From NCBI RefSeq assembly GCF_000735695.2, contig NZ_JASZ02000030.1, forward strand, positions 1 through 55,296: a stretch of DNA of 55,296 nt. Direction: 5' to 3'. Of this stretch, positions 9,303-18,287 are shown piece after piece (the stretch's first letter is position 1; each line of letters opens with the position of its first letter). Under the pieces are notes generated by a model. It was given only the letters and a program-made list of their open reading frames with translations, did not search any database and was not told where the DNA came from. The translations under genes and the position numbers were made by a program. The stretch is from Kaistella haifensis DSM 19056. Its GTDB lineage: Bacteria; Bacteroidota; Bacteroidia; Flavobacteriales; Weeksellaceae.

Positions 9303-9644
9303 TTAACCTCTATTTCGTCTGAAATTTTTCGCAGCCTCTGCTTCAATTTCAACCATCGTTTTTCTTCTTCCGTTGCGAATCCATTCAAGCAATTCATCTT
9401 CGAAAAAGTATAGTTTCTTTCCGCTTTTGTAACACGGAATTTGGCGCGTTCTTACCAATGTATAAACCGTCGGTTTTGCTTTTCCAATAATTTCGCACGC
9501 CTTTTCGATGTCGATGGGTGTTTTCTTTTGAGGAATAGAAACCGATTCTTTTCTCAGAATCAATTCTTTAAGTTCTTCGACTTGATTGTTCAAATGTGCG
9601 ACTGCACTTGGTAGGTTTTCAAATGAAATTTCGTTGTGTTCCAT
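9303..9644 (-). CDS. Excisionase-like HTH protein
   Basis: A 113-aa protein. Residues about 45-95 form a MerR/excisionase-type winged helix (IDIEKACEIIGKAKPTVYTL, then IPCYKSGKKLYFFEDELLEW), preceded by a short coiled coil. Proteins of this kind are widespread beside VapE genes in Bacteroidota islands, where they act as directionality factors or replication regulators. It leads the operon with the VapE gene. A very stable hairpin stands about 37 nt before the start codon. Confidence 0.7.
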   Translation of the reverse strand: MEHNEISFENLPSAVAHLNNQVEELKELILRKESVSIPQKKTPIDIEKACEIIGKAKPTVYTLVRTRQIPCYKSGKKLYFFEDELLEWIRNGRRKTMVEIEAEAAKNFRRNRG

Positions 9645-9680
9645 AATGATTGATTTTAATTGTTATGGTGCAAAGAAAAA

Positions 9681-9731
9681 AAGTGATTTCTCTGTGATGC
9701 CGATAAACACGCAATCACAGAGAAATCACTT
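9681..9731 (-). promoter_or_regulatory. Perfect 18-bp hairpin in the leader of the excisionase-like gene
   Basis: AAGTGATTTCTCTGTGAT (9681-9698) is repeated inverted at 9714-9731 around a 15-nt loop. On the minus strand the hairpin is followed by a T-rich run (complement of 9675-9682), so it has the form of a strong intrinsic terminator only about 37 nt upstream of the start at 9644. It may be a terminator or attenuator that insulates the replication operon, or a protein-binding palindrome. Confidence 0.6.
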
Positions 9732-9946
9732 ATGAAACACTTTTGTTTTTAATTTTTATTAGTAAAAAAGAACTTGGAAGGAAATATAAGATCGAAATAA
9801 AGTAAACACAATTGCGAACGCAGTGTATTCGCAATTAATGATCTGATGAAAAATCCGAATTTCGATAGGTTTTTCAACCAGAGAATTTAGGAGACACCGT
9901 CTAGTATTTTCATACTGCGGAAGAAATCATCAATTAAAGCAGACAC

Positions 9947-9983
9947 AAAAAAAATGTCGCAAATATTGGATAAATTTGCGACA
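9947..9983 (-). terminator. Intrinsic terminator of the integrase operon
   Basis: TGTCGCAAAT (9955-9964) pairs with ATTTGCGACA (9974-9983), spacer 9 nt. On the minus strand it is followed by eight T (A-run 9947-9954). It lies about 125 nt beyond the stop of the membrane protein gene ending at 10107. Confidence 0.75.
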
Positions 9984-10106
9984 GATTTCACGAAAATATT
10001 TTTGTAAATAACTGATTTCAAGTTAATTTCAAAAACTAAAAATACGAACCCCTCTTCGCTTTTTTAGAATTTTTTTTTCGATTAAACGCTTAATAAAAAA
10101 GACAAA

Positions 10107-10934
10107 TCAATCAACAAGATAAGCAATCTCCTCAATCTTAATAATTCCCTTTTTTTCATCATCCCGAAGATGCGATTTGATGCTGCCTTGCTCAACATCC
10201 TTCAAAGAGGCAAAAACCGATTTCAAAAATTTTGCAATCGAATCCTGATTGGTCACTTTGAAATAATTCCAAATATTCCATCCGAAATGATAAAGATCCA
10301 AATTGGAAAGTTCTGTTGTTGTAACTGAAACATCATTAGAAATATCCTTTTGGTCGGAATAACTTTTTACAGCATCACACAAAATTACAAGGTCTTGGTC
10401 ATTCGTGTACAAAGCAAATTTCTTCCTTGTATAATCTAAGGCGACGTCGAGTTTATCTTGTTTCTTTTTATCGAGCAAAATTTGTTGTTGGGTTCTGATT
10501 TCTTTTAAATCCTTTATCGATTCATTTCCATCTTTAGATTTAACTTTCGATGAAATCTCTGGTTCTTTGGATGGAACAGATTCGACGATTTCTTTTTCTT
10601 TTGTCTGAGATTCCGCTTTAGAAACTTCAGTAATTTCATTTTTAGATAGATTATTACAATCTATCAACTCTTCTGAATCAAATACATTTTCTTTAACCAA
10701 CTTTTTTCTAACCCATTCTACAAAATTAGTTTTCTCCAAAAATTCATCAAGTAAAACAATAATCAGTAAATATATCACAAATGCAAATCCGGCAGCTCCC
10801 CAAAAAATAATAGTTCCGCCGAAATCATCATTAGATTCTTTCCGATAAAAGTATCTGGAAATGAATCCTACTATTACACAGGCGATAATTACTAAAAAAT
10901 ACTGCAGAACATAATCGCGATTTTTACGGTTCAT
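10107..10934 (-). CDS. Integrase-linked membrane protein of unknown function
   Basis: A 275-aa protein not matched to a named family. Two membrane segments are clear (residues about 11-27, VLQYFLVIIACVIVGFI, and about 40-63, GTIIFWGAAGFAFVIYLLII). A long Glu/Lys/Ser-rich linker (about 95-150) follows, then a compact helical C-terminal domain (about 150-275) with conserved-looking aromatic residues (YHFGWNIWNYF). It starts 5 nt after the integrase stop, so the two are co-transcribed. Similar proteins accompany Bacteroidota integrases; no function is assigned. Confidence 0.5.
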   Translation of the reverse strand: MNRKNRDYVLQYFLVIIACVIVGFISRYFYRKESNDDFGGTIIFWGAAGFAFVIYLLIIVLLDEFLEKTNFVEWVRKKLVKENVFDSEELIDCNNLSKNEITEVSKAESQTKEKEIVESVPSKEPEISSKVKSKDGNESIKDLKEIRTQQQILLDKKKQDKLDVALDYTRKKFALYTNDQDLVILCDAVKSYSDQKDISNDVSVTTTELSNLDLYHFGWNIWNYFKVTNQDSIAKFLKSVFASLKDVEQGSIKSHLRDDEKKGIIKIEEIAYLVD

Positions 10935-10939
10935 AAATA

Positions 10940-12187
10940 CTAATTTTTTAGTGTTTTCAATTGTATCGCTTCTGCTGCCTGATTTTTCTTCTCATCCACC
11001 ACTATCGCGTAAACCTGTGTTGTTCTCACATTGGTGTGTCCAAGCATTTTCGAAACTGTGTAAATATCGGTTCCGCTAGAAAGTTGCAAGGTCGCAAAAG
11101 TGTGTCGAAAATTGTGAAATGTAATTTTCTTGGTAATTCCTGCGGATGTAATCCATTTTTTTAAAGGTCGGGAGATCCATGCTGAATCAGGAAGTCCACT
11201 AAAAACTAACGTTGTTGATGATTTCCTTTTGCCACAAAGTTGCAGCGCTTGCGCAGAGATGGGCATATATTCCACACCTTTAGTCTTTTGCTGGGTAAAA
11301 TGAATACGCGGTGCATCATTTTCCATGCTTATTTCTTCCCACTTCAATTTCTGAATATCAGAAAGTCGCAACCCTGTTAATGCTGAAAAAAGTGCTGCAC
11401 GCTTTAAAACCTCATAGTCGCACGGAGTTTCCACCAATGTGTTCAGTTCATCAATAGTTAAATATTCTCTTCGGGATTCTATTTCAGAAATTCCTTTCAA
11501 TTTTGCGGAAATATCAGTTAAGAAATAATCGTCGATAAAAGCTTGTTTCAATGCTGCTTTGAAGATCGAGAAATATGTTGCAGCACTGTTTTGCGACAAT
11601 GTTCCTTTTTTGTTTCCGCCAAGTGGTGCGCTCAAAAGAAAGGTTTTATAATTTTCACAAAATTTCATATCAATCTTTCCAAACGGTATAAAATCATCAC
11701 CATAAGATTTAAGAAACTCAAGCGTCCTTTCCCAATTAACTTTGATGGAATCCGAACTGTTTTTATGTCGCCTTTTGATTAGAGATTTGAAGTAGTCTAC
11801 AAAATTCTCCTGCCTTTTTTCATTCATTGTCTCTTGCAGCAAATCAACTTCATTGTAAATATTCTTTTTATCATATTCCCTTTGTCTTATTTTTCGTACA
11901 GAATCTGCATAAAACATAGTTCCCTTATCAAGATCACTTTTGCAAACTATAATACCATTGTCATCTCTTTTAGGTTTATATGAAACGGATTCTTGGGTTG
12001 TTCTTGCAGGTCTTTTCTTATCAAAATCTACGGTTGTGACGCTTCGGTTCAAATATTCCCGGATTCTTTGAACTTTATCTTTACCAGGAATCATCACAGG
12101 ATAACTTTCCAAATAAATAAACCATTCTTTTCGGAATTCGGATTTTCGCAATCGTACTGTCACTTTGGTTTTTAATAACTCTTTCAT
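10940..12187 (-). CDS. int: Tyrosine recombinase (integrase) of the first island
   Basis: A 415-aa site-specific integrase. It has an N-terminal arm-binding-like region, a SAM-like core-binding domain (about 130-230) and a C-terminal catalytic domain. Catalytic residues visible: the first arginine in ALTGLRLSDIQ, then H358-x-x-R361 (FHNFRHTF), H384 (LGHTNV) and nucleophile Y393 (TTQVYA). The set is complete, so the enzyme should be active. The gene overlaps the upstream HTH gene by four bases. It stands at the dnaK end of the island, so an attachment site is expected between 12754 and the dnaK terminator; I could not identify it. Confidence 0.9.
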   Translation of the reverse strand: MKELLKTKVTVRLRKSEFRKEWFIYLESYPVMIPGKDKVQRIREYLNRSVTTVDFDKKRPARTTQESVSYKPKRDDNGIIVCKSDLDKGTMFYADSVRKIRQREYDKKNIYNEVDLLQETMNEKRQENFVDYFKSLIKRRHKNSSDSIKVNWERTLEFLKSYGDDFIPFGKIDMKFCENYKTFLLSAPLGGNKKGTLSQNSAATYFSIFKAALKQAFIDDYFLTDISAKLKGISEIESRREYLTIDELNTLVETPCDYEVLKRAALFSALTGLRLSDIQKLKWEEISMENDAPRIHFTQQKTKGVEYMPISAQALQLCGKRKSSTTLVFSGLPDSAWISRPLKKWITSAGITKKITFHNFRHTFATLQLSSGTDIYTVSKMLGHTNVRTTQVYAIVVDEKKNQAAEAIQLKTLKN

Positions 12188-12753
12188 TTTCCGTCAAAAA
12201 TTTTATCAATTAAATTTTTAGGAACATACACGAAACTTCCAACTTTCTTTGTCGGAATTTTGTTTCTTTTAATCAGGTTTGTTACAGTTCCTGGATCAGC
12301 GTAGAATTTTGAACTAATTTCGGAAATTGTATAACAATTACCAACTTCAAAATTGGGTTTCTCAATTATTATTTCCTTTTCTTCCGGTATTTCAACTGCT
12401 GAAAATAAATCTTCCAAATCTGATCGCTTAACACGAGTTAATCTTACTCCAAAATTAACTCCCTTTATTATTCCACGTTTTATTAATCTGTGAATGGTAT
12501 CTCTCGATATTCCAAACATTACAGTTGCTTCAGCAACGGATAAAAATTCACGAGATTGAACTTCTGCAATTTTATTCACATACTTTTTCAATAGTGTTTC
12601 TTTTTCCACTCGTTCTTTTTCCTGCTTTTTGCGCTCTTTTCCCGATTTATTAGCGCAGGAAACAGTACAAAAACGAGTCGTAACTGTCTTTGCTTCAAAG
12701 GGTTTTGAACACTGCTCGCATACCCTTGGTATTTTTAATTTACTAAATCCCAT
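12184..12753 (-). CDS. Zinc-finger plus double HTH protein (excisionase-like)
   Basis: A 189-aa protein with an N-terminal CxxC...CxxxC zinc ribbon (residues about 11-34, RVCEQCSKPF then RFCTVSCANKS). Two excisionase/MerR-type HTH units follow: about 73-120 (FLSVAEATVMFGISRDTIHR) and about 140-188 (YTISEISSKFYADPGTVTNL). It overlaps the integrase by the ATGA-type four-base junction and probably controls recombination direction; that role is inferred from position. Upstream 12754-12916 contains no gene; it is AT-rich and should hold the promoter and perhaps the island end. Confidence 0.7.
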   Translation of the reverse strand: MGFSKLKIPRVCEQCSKPFEAKTVTTRFCTVSCANKSGKERKKQEKERVEKETLLKKYVNKIAEVQSREFLSVAEATVMFGISRDTIHRLIKRGIIKGVNFGVRLTRVKRSDLEDLFSAVEIPEEKEIIIEKPNFEVGNCYTISEISSKFYADPGTVTNLIKRNKIPTKKVGSFVYVPKNLIDKIFDGK

Positions 12754-12916
12754 TCTGAAATAACATCCTGAACATTTTCTATTTTTTGGCTTCTAAAATA
12801 AAATAAGGCGCATAAGACGCACATTACATCCAAATAACACGCGGTACAAATGAGATACAAAATTACAACAAAAATCGATTAAAATCAACTATTACTAAAA
12901 AATGCAAAAACAAAAA

Positions 12917-12949
12917 AAATCGCTGTAAACATTACGTTTACAGCGATTT
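12917..12949 (-). terminator. dnaK terminator
   Basis: AAATCGCTGTAAAC (12917-12930) and GTTTACAGCGATTT (12936-12949) form a perfect 14-bp stem with a 5-nt loop. On the minus strand it is followed by a T-rich tract. It lies about 43 nt after the dnaK stop and probably marks the native chromosome side of the island junction. Confidence 0.85.
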
Positions 12950-12991
12950 GCTAATTTATTTTAATCGATATTAATCGATGATAATTGCTAC

Positions 12992-14890
12992 TTACTTGAC
13001 TTCTTCGAAGTCTGCATCTTGTACATCATCAGTACCTGAATTAGCTCCGGCATTTGCTTGAGAAGGATCTGCACCTGGCTGACCTTGTTGGCCTGCTGCG
13101 TACATTTCTTCGGAAGCGGCCATCCAAGCAGCGTCTAAAGCTTCGGTTTTGGTTTTCGTAGTATCGGCATCTTTTGCTTCGAAAGCGGTTTTCAATTCTG
13201 CAACGGCAGTTTCGATGGCTGCTTTTTTGTCGGCTGAAAGTTTGTCGCCAAATTCTTTCAACTGTTTTTCAGTTTGGAAAATCAAACCATCCGCTTTATT
13301 GAATACTTCAACTTCTTCTTTTTTCTTAGCATCTGCTGAAGCATTTTCTTCTGCTTCACGCTTCATTCGTTGGATTTCTTCTTCAGAAAGTCCTGAAGAT
13401 GCTTGAATTTTAATAGATTGCTCTTTTCCGGTTCCTTTGTCTTTCGCAGATACAGAAAGGATTCCGTTTGCATCGATATCGAAAGTTACCTCGATTTGTG
13501 GAACTCCTCTTGGTGCAGGTGGAATATCTGTCAAATCAAATCTTCCGATTTCTTTGTTATCGTTGAACATTGGTCTTTCTCCCTGTCCTACTCTGATGCT
13601 TACAGCCGGCTGATTGTCAGACGCTGTAGAGAACACTTCAGATTTTTTAGTTGGGATGGTAGTATTCGCATCAATTAATTTAGTGAACATAGAACCCATT
13701 GTTTCGATACCTAAAGAAAGTGGTGTTACGTCTAATAAAAGAACATCTTTCACATCACCAGTTAAAACTCCCCCTTGAATTGCAGCACCAATTGCTACTA
13801 CTTCGTCAGGATTTACTCCTTTTGAAGGTTTTTTACCAAAGAACTTCTCAACTTCCTCTTGGATGATTGGGATTCTGGTAGAACCTCCTACCAAGATTAC
13901 CTCATCAATATCTGAAACTGAAAGTCCAGCATCTGAAAGCGCTTTTTTACAAGGCTCCATTGATCTTTTTACCAAATCTGCTGACAATTGCTCGAACTTC
14001 GCTCTTGTTAAGGTTTTCACCAAGTGTTTTGGTCCTGTAGCCGTAGCAGTGATATACGGAAGGTTGATTTCTGTTTGCATTGAAGAAGATAATTCAACTT
14101 TTGCTTTTTCAGCAGCTTCTTTTAATCTTTGTAATGCGATTGGATCAGCTTTTAAATCAACACCTTCTTCAGATTTGAAGTCGTCTGCTAACCAGTTGAT
14201 GATTACATCATCGAAATCGTCACCACCAAGGTGGGTATCTCCGTTTGTCGACAATACTTCAAATACACCATCACCTAAATCTAGGATGGAGATATCGAAA
14301 GTACCACCACCAAGGTCATACACTGCGATTTTTTGGTCTTTATGTGCTTTATCAAGACCGTAAGCTAAAGCTGCAGCCGTAGGTTCATTGATAATTCTTT
14401 CAACAGTTAAACCTGCAATTTCCCCAGCTTCTTTAGTAGCTTGTCTTTGTGCATCGTTGAAGTATGCAGGAACGGTGATTACCGCTCTGGTTACTTCTTG
14501 TCCCAAATAATCTTCCGCAGTTTTCTTCATTTTCTGAAGGATCATTGCAGAGATTTCTTGTGGGGTATATTCTCTGTCATCGATTTTTACTTTTACGATA
14601 TCGTTTGGTCCAGCAACTACTTTGTATGGTACTCTAGAAACTTCATTAGCAACATCTTTAAAGTGGGCACCGATAAATCTTTTGATAGAATATACAGTCT
14701 TCGTAGGATTGGTTACTGCTTGTCTTTTTGCAGGATCTCCTACTTTTCTTTCGCCATCTTCGGTGAAAGCAACAATTGAAGGCGTTGTTCTTTTACCTTC
14801 TTCATTAGGAATTACAACAGGGTCTTTTCCCTCCATTACAGCAACACAAGAGTTGGTTGTACCTAAATCAATTCCAATAACTTTACTCAT
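12992..14890 (-). CDS. dnaK: Chaperone protein DnaK (Hsp70)
   Basis: A 632-aa Hsp70 of full length. The nucleotide-binding domain starts with [18 protein letters not shown] and has the phosphate-2 motif ([15 protein letters not shown]) and adenosine motif ([11 protein letters not shown]). The substrate-binding domain follows (about 390-505), then the helical lid, and the tail ends DADFEEVK, the expected EEVD-like terminus. It acts in the cytoplasm with DnaJ and GrpE, which are not in this window. It is a single gene with its own terminator. Upstream (14891-15097) is AT-rich without a recognised CIRCE element. A possible -7 box (TATAAAATTG) lies at about 14933-14942 in minus orientation, weak evidence only. 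Confidence 0.98.
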   Translation of the reverse strand: MSKVIGIDLGTTNSCVAVMEGKDPVVIPNEEGKRTTPSIVAFTEDGERKVGDPAKRQAVTNPTKTVYSIKRFIGAHFKDVANEVSRVPYKVVAGPNDIVKVKIDDREYTPQEISAMILQKMKKTAEDYLGQEVTRAVITVPAYFNDAQRQATKEAGEIAGLTVERIINEPTAAALAYGLDKAHKDQKIAVYDLGGGTFDISILDLGDGVFEVLSTNGDTHLGGDDFDDVIINWLADDFKSEEGVDLKADPIALQRLKEAAEKAKVELSSSMQTEINLPYITATATGPKHLVKTLTRAKFEQLSADLVKRSMEPCKKALSDAGLSVSDIDEVILVGGSTRIPIIQEEVEKFFGKKPSKGVNPDEVVAIGAAIQGGVLTGDVKDVLLLDVTPLSLGIETMGSMFTKLIDANTTIPTKKSEVFSTASDNQPAVSIRVGQGERPMFNDNKEIGRFDLTDIPPAPRGVPQIEVTFDIDANGILSVSAKDKGTGKEQSIKIQASSGLSEEEIQRMKREAEENASADAKKKEEVEVFNKADGLIFQTEKQLKEFGDKLSADKKAAIETAVAELKTAFEAKDADTTKTKTEALDAAWMAASEEMYAAGQQGQPGADPSQANAGANSGTDDVQDADFEEVK

Positions 14891-15097
14891 ATTTTTATTT
14901 TTTTAATTTAAAATTTACAAACTGATTTTCTCCAATTTTATACCAAAATAAAAAAACGTGACAAATTGACATTTTTTTCATAAAAATTGGTAGTCATAAG
15001 CTGACAATTAAAGCAGCAAAGCTCAGCGGTTAATATAACAGTTAATCTCATCTGGATTTATGATTACTGTGATAAAGCTATGGTGATTCGGATCATA

Positions 15098-15139
15098 AAA
15101 AAACTCCTCACAAGGATGATAACTGTAAGGAGTTTTTTT
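15098..15139. terminator. Terminator between cytochrome c gene and dnaK
   Basis: AAAAAACTCCT (left arm ending near 15109) pairs with AGGAGTTTTTT (about 15128-15138) around an 18-nt loop. The A-tract and T-tract flank both sides, so it can work in both directions. It closes the minus-strand cytochrome gene ending at 15165. Confidence 0.7.
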
Positions 15140-15164
15140 ACGGAAAAGTAAAATTTGAAAGGAC

Positions 15165-15551
15165 TTATTTCTTCAAAGTCAAAATATACTCTACCATTTT
15201 TTTTGCATTTTCTTTACTCATCCCCGCATGCGGAGTCATCGGAATTTCACCCCAGTTCCCTTTACCGCCGTCGATTATTTTGTTTGCCAGCATCTCGATA
15301 TCTGCGTCAGTATATTTATCGGCAACTTCTTGGTAAGAGGGGCCTACGAGTCGGGCATCCGTTTTATGGCATGTAAGGCAATCCATTCCTTCGATAAGCG
15401 CCAGGCCTTCATGTTTTCCGGCAGCTGCAGAGTCTACCACCTTCAGTGTGGGTTCTTCCAGCATTACATTACTTTCTTTCGCGGAATCAATCGGCTTTTT
15501 ACTGCAGGAAGCAGCCATAACAAGTACACAAATCACTACGTATTTCTTCAT
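15165..15551 (-). CDS. Lipoprotein c-type cytochrome, divergent from nos operon
   Basis: A 128-aa monohaem cytochrome c. The lipobox AASC puts the lipidated cysteine at residue 16, so it is exported and membrane-anchored. Haem attachment is at C58-x-x-C61-H62 (MDCLTCHKT), and the likely axial methionine is M105 (EIPMTPH), the layout of small class I (c551-like) cytochromes. It is transcribed away from the nos cluster and shares the 148-bp intergenic region with it. I infer it feeds electrons to N2O reductase, which in clade II systems lacks a NosR route. The electron-donor role is not shown by sequence. Confidence 0.85.
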   Translation of the reverse strand: MKKYVVICVLVMAASCSKKPIDSAKESNVMLEEPTLKVVDSAAAGKHEGLALIEGMDCLTCHKTDARLVGPSYQEVADKYTDADIEMLANKIIDGGKGNWGEIPMTPHAGMSKENAKKMVEYILTLKK

Positions 15552-15616
15552 ATTGCTAAATTTTTAACAAAATTATTTTTTATTCTTTAAAGATCTACCA
15601 CAAATTTGGCGATAAA

Positions 15617-15676
15617 AGTCATATAAACCGTATGACTATGATCATACTCGCATGAGGGCAAATGTTTCTACTTTTG
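15617..15676 (+). promoter_or_regulatory. nos operon promoter with Crp/Fnr-type palindrome
   Basis: TATGACTATGATCATA (15631-15646) fits TATGAC-N4-RTCATA and overlaps another inverted repeat, AGTCATA/TATGACT (15617-15623 and 15631-15637). A -7 box TACTTTTG (15669-15676, consensus TAnnTTTG) follows, 24 nt before the start codon at 15700. The palindrome centre is 34 nt before the -7 box centre, so about -41 relative to the expected transcription start: a class II activator position. Confidence 0.6.
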
Positions 15677-15699
15677 AGTAAACAAAAAACAATTAAATT

Positions 15700-16203
15700 A
15701 TGTACACCCTTAAAACAACGGCACTTTCAGTTCTCACATTGGCACTTTTCTCCTGCGGAGGGGATAAAAAAACAGATTCAATTCCTACAGCAACCACCAC
15801 CGAAACTACAGCTACTACTACAGAAGCTCCTGCTGCACCAGGAACCAATGAGTACGACCCAAAAAGAGGTTTAGGAAAATGGGATGCTTCTAATGTTGAT
15901 GTAAGTAAGTTTGATGCTGCGATGGCGGCAGAAGGTAAAAAAATTGCCGAAGTAAAATGTACTTCTTGCCACAAAACTACCGACGAAAAATTGGTTGGTC
16001 CTGGTTGGAAAGGTATTACTACAAGACATACTCCGGAATGGATCATGAATTTTATTTCTAATCCTGATCCAATGATTGATGTAGATCCTGAACTACAAAA
16101 GCAACTGGAGCTTTGCTTGGTAAGAATGCCAAATCAGGGACTTGCTGATAACGAAGCGCGAGAAATCCTGGAATATATGCGCGAGATTGACGGCGCAAAA
16201 TAA
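15700..16203 (+). CDS. Lipoprotein c-type cytochrome of the nos cluster
   Basis: A 167-aa exported monohaem cytochrome c, first gene of the nos operon. The signal ends in LFSC (lipidated C19), followed by a Thr/Ala-rich flexible linker (about 25-50). The haem motif is C87-x-x-C90-H91 (KCTSCHKTT). A distal methionine is available in the segment CLVRMPNQG. It lies 32 nt before nosZ and is the likely direct electron donor to NosZ, as cytochromes c are in other clade II nos clusters; this is family knowledge plus position. The antisense frame here is not a gene. Confidence 0.9.
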   Translation: MYTLKTTALSVLTLALFSCGGDKKTDSIPTATTTETTATTTEAPAAPGTNEYDPKRGLGKWDASNVDVSKFDAAMAAEGKKIAEVKCTSCHKTTDEKLVGPGWKGITTRHTPEWIMNFISNPDPMIDVDPELQKQLELCLVRMPNQGLADNEAREILEYMREIDGAK

Positions 16204-16235
16204 ATTCTGAAAAGAAAAATTTTAATCAAATATAT

Positions 16236-18236
16236 ATGAAAAGTCTTAAATTATTGGGGCTCTCTGCCATTGTTGCTGTAACAGCGCTGACAGGTTGCAA
16301 ACCAAAAGGTACTGAGACCGCCGTAAGTGGTGACGCTGCACAAAAAGTTTACGTTGCTCCCGGCAAGTACGATGAGTTTTACAACTTCGTGAGTGGTGGT
16401 TTCAACGGGCAGGTAAACGTATATGGCTTGCCAAGCGGAAGATTGTTAAAGGTCCTTCCTGTTTTCTCCGTAAATCCTGAAAACGGATACGGATACAGTG
16501 AAGAAACCAAACCAATGCTCGAAACTTCTCACGGTTTTATTCCATGGGATGACCAGCATCACCTTTCCCTTTCACAAACTAATGCGGAAGTGGACGGAAG
16601 ATGGCTTTTTGCCAACGCAAACAACACTCCGCGCGTGGCAAGGATTGATTTAAAAACATTCAAAACGGTAGAAATTCTGGAGTTACCAAACTCTGCGGGA
16701 AACCACTCCTCACCATTCCTTACCGAAAATACGGAGTATGTGGTGGCCGGAACCCGTTTTGCAGTTCCTACAGATGATGCCAACGGCGATGTTCCTATTG
16801 ATTCTTTCAAAGAAAACTTCAAAGGAGTACTATCTTTTATTGGAATCGATCAGCAAACGGGCGGTATGGATCTTTCTTTCCAAATTGAAGCTCCGGGGAT
16901 TAACTTTGACCTTTCACATGCCGGTAAGAAAAAATCGGGCGACTGGTTCTTCTTCTCCTGCTACAACTCTGAGAAAGCAAATACTTTACTTGAAGTGAAT
17001 GCCTCGCAGAATGACAAAGACTTCATCATGGCAGTGAACTGGAAAAAAGCTGCTGAACTGGTGAAAGCCGGAAAAGGAAGAAAAGTAACCACAGAATACG
17101 CGCACAATAAATGGGATGAGAGTACCCACAGTGCAACATCTACCATGAAGAAAGAAGTAGTTGTGCTTTCTGTTGAAGATATGAAAGATGCTATGTTCAT
17201 GATTCCTTGTCCTAAATCTCCACACGGATGTGACGTTGACCCAACTGGTGAATACATCATCGGTTCCGGTAAATTGGCTGCACTTATTCCGGTATTCAGT
17301 TTCGACAAAATGATTAAAGCAATCGCTGACAAAAATTTTGCAGGAGAATACGATGGCGTACAGGTTATTAAATACGAAGCTGCTTTGCACGGTGAGGTTC
17401 AGAAACCAGGTTTAGGCCCACTCCACACAGAGTTTGACGGAAAAGGAAATGCCTACACTTCGATGTTCGTTTCTTCTGAAGTTGTGAAATGGAATATTAA
17501 AGACCTTAAGGTTCTTGACAGACAACCAACTTTCTACTCTGTAGGACACTTAATGATTCCAGGCGGTGATTCCGGGAAACCTTTCGGGAAATACCTTGTA
17601 GCGTACAACAAAATTACCAAAGACCGTTATTTACCTACAGGTCCGGAACTGGCACAGTCTGCCCAGCTCTACGACATCAGTGGTGATAAAATGAAACTGT
17701 TGCTGGATTTCCCAACCTTTGGCGAGCCGCATTATGCACAGGCACTGCCCGGAGATATGATCTCTAAAAACCAGGTTAAATTCTTTAAAATAGCCGATAA
17801 TAAACACCCTTATGCAACCAAGGGAGAAGCTGAAAGTAAAGTGGTGAGAGAAGGGAACAAAGTTCACGTTTACATGACATCAATCCGTTCGCATTTTGCA
17901 CCTGATAATATTGAAGGAATCAGAGTAGGTGATGAAGTTTACTTCCACGTAACCAATCTCGAGCAGGACTGGGATGTACCTCACGGTTTTGCCACCAAAG
18001 GCAACCAGAATGCCGAACTTCTGATTATGCCGGGAGAAACCTGTACTCTGAAATGGGTTCCGAAAAAACCTGGAATGTACCCAATGTACTGTACCGACTT
18101 CTGTAGTGCACTGCACCAAGAAATGCAGGGATATGTAAGAGTATCACCCGCAGGAAGCAATACTCCGCTTATCTATTCTCTGAATAATAAGAAGGACAAC
18201 GCACAGAGCCCGGTAAAACAAGGGGAAACAAAATAA
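16236..18236 (+). CDS. nosZ: Nitrous oxide reductase, clade II, lipoprotein-type
   Basis: A 666-aa NosZ, reducing N2O to N2 in the periplasm. The N-terminus is a Sec signal with lipobox LTGC (C21) and has no twin-arginine motif, which marks clade II. The CuZ-site beta-propeller shows the clade II signature D106-Q-H108-H109 (WDDQHHLSLSQTN). Further CuZ histidines lie in FDLSHAGKK, CPKSPHGCD, GPLHTEFDGKGN and FGEPHYAQA. The C-terminal cupredoxin CuA site is C619-x3-C623-x3-H627-x2-M630 (CTDFCSALHQEM). All key ligands are present, so it should be active. No nitrite or NO reductase gene is in the window, so the organism may be an N2O consumer without full denitrification. Confidence 0.97.
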   Translation: MKSLKLLGLSAIVAVTALTGCKPKGTETAVSGDAAQKVYVAPGKYDEFYNFVSGGFNGQVNVYGLPSGRLLKVLPVFSVNPENGYGYSEETKPMLETSHGFIPWDDQHHLSLSQTNAEVDGRWLFANANNTPRVARIDLKTFKTVEILELPNSAGNHSSPFLTENTEYVVAGTRFAVPTDDANGDVPIDSFKENFKGVLSFIGIDQQTGGMDLSFQIEAPGINFDLSHAGKKKSGDWFFFSCYNSEKANTLLEVNASQNDKDFIMAVNWKKAAELVKAGKGRKVTTEYAHNKWDESTHSATSTMKKEVVVLSVEDMKDAMFMIPCPKSPHGCDVDPTGEYIIGSGKLAALIPVFSFDKMIKAIADKNFAGEYDGVQVIKYEAALHGEVQKPGLGPLHTEFDGKGNAYTSMFVSSEVVKWNIKDLKVLDRQPTFYSVGHLMIPGGDSGKPFGKYLVAYNKITKDRYLPTGPELAQSAQLYDISGDKMKLLLDFPTFGEPHYAQALPGDMISKNQVKFFKIADNKHPYATKGEAESKVVREGNKVHVYMTSIRSHFAPDNIEGIRVGDEVYFHVTNLEQDWDVPHGFATKGNQNAELLIMPGETCTLKWVPKKPGMYPMYCTDFCSALHQEMQGYVRVSPAGSNTPLIYSLNNKKDNAQSPVKQGETK

Positions 18237-18246
18237 ATTCAGAAAT

Positions 18247-18270
18247 AAAGGGCAGATATTTCTGCCCTTT
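18247..18270 (+). terminator. Hairpin after nosZ
   Basis: AAAGGGCAGA (18247-18256) pairs with TCTGCCCTTT (18261-18270), followed by TTTAATTTTT. It has the form of an intrinsic terminator inside the nos operon, 11 nt after nosZ, and probably lowers expression of the accessory genes relative to nosZ. Confidence 0.75.
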
Positions 18271-18287
18271 TTTAATTTTTAAAAATA

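Larger units (their letters stand above)
9645..10106. other. Gene-free 462-bp stretch with four inverted repeats
   Basis: No coding frame is convincing here. The stretch holds a perfect 18-bp hairpin (9681-9731), an 8-bp inverted repeat ATTGCGAA/TTCGCAAT (9811-9818 and 9828-9835), an imperfect one around 9847-9875 (GAAAAATCC with GGTTTTTC), and a 10-bp terminator hairpin (9955-9983). The density of dyads beside an excisionase-like gene and the integrase operon suggests regulatory or recombination arm sites. Confidence 0.5.

Noticed and set aside
13149..14906. Several long plus-strand frames opposite dnaK
   Set aside because: They are shadows of the strongly biased dnaK codons, with no start context or domain.
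15084..15095. FNR-like site TGATTCGGATCA as a dnaK regulator
   Set aside because: It is almost 200 nt from dnaK and separated from the nos genes by a terminator; it may be chance.
15693..16046. Minus-strand frame opposite the cytochrome gene
   Set aside because: The plus strand carries a complete cytochrome with signal and haem motif; the minus frame is a shadow.
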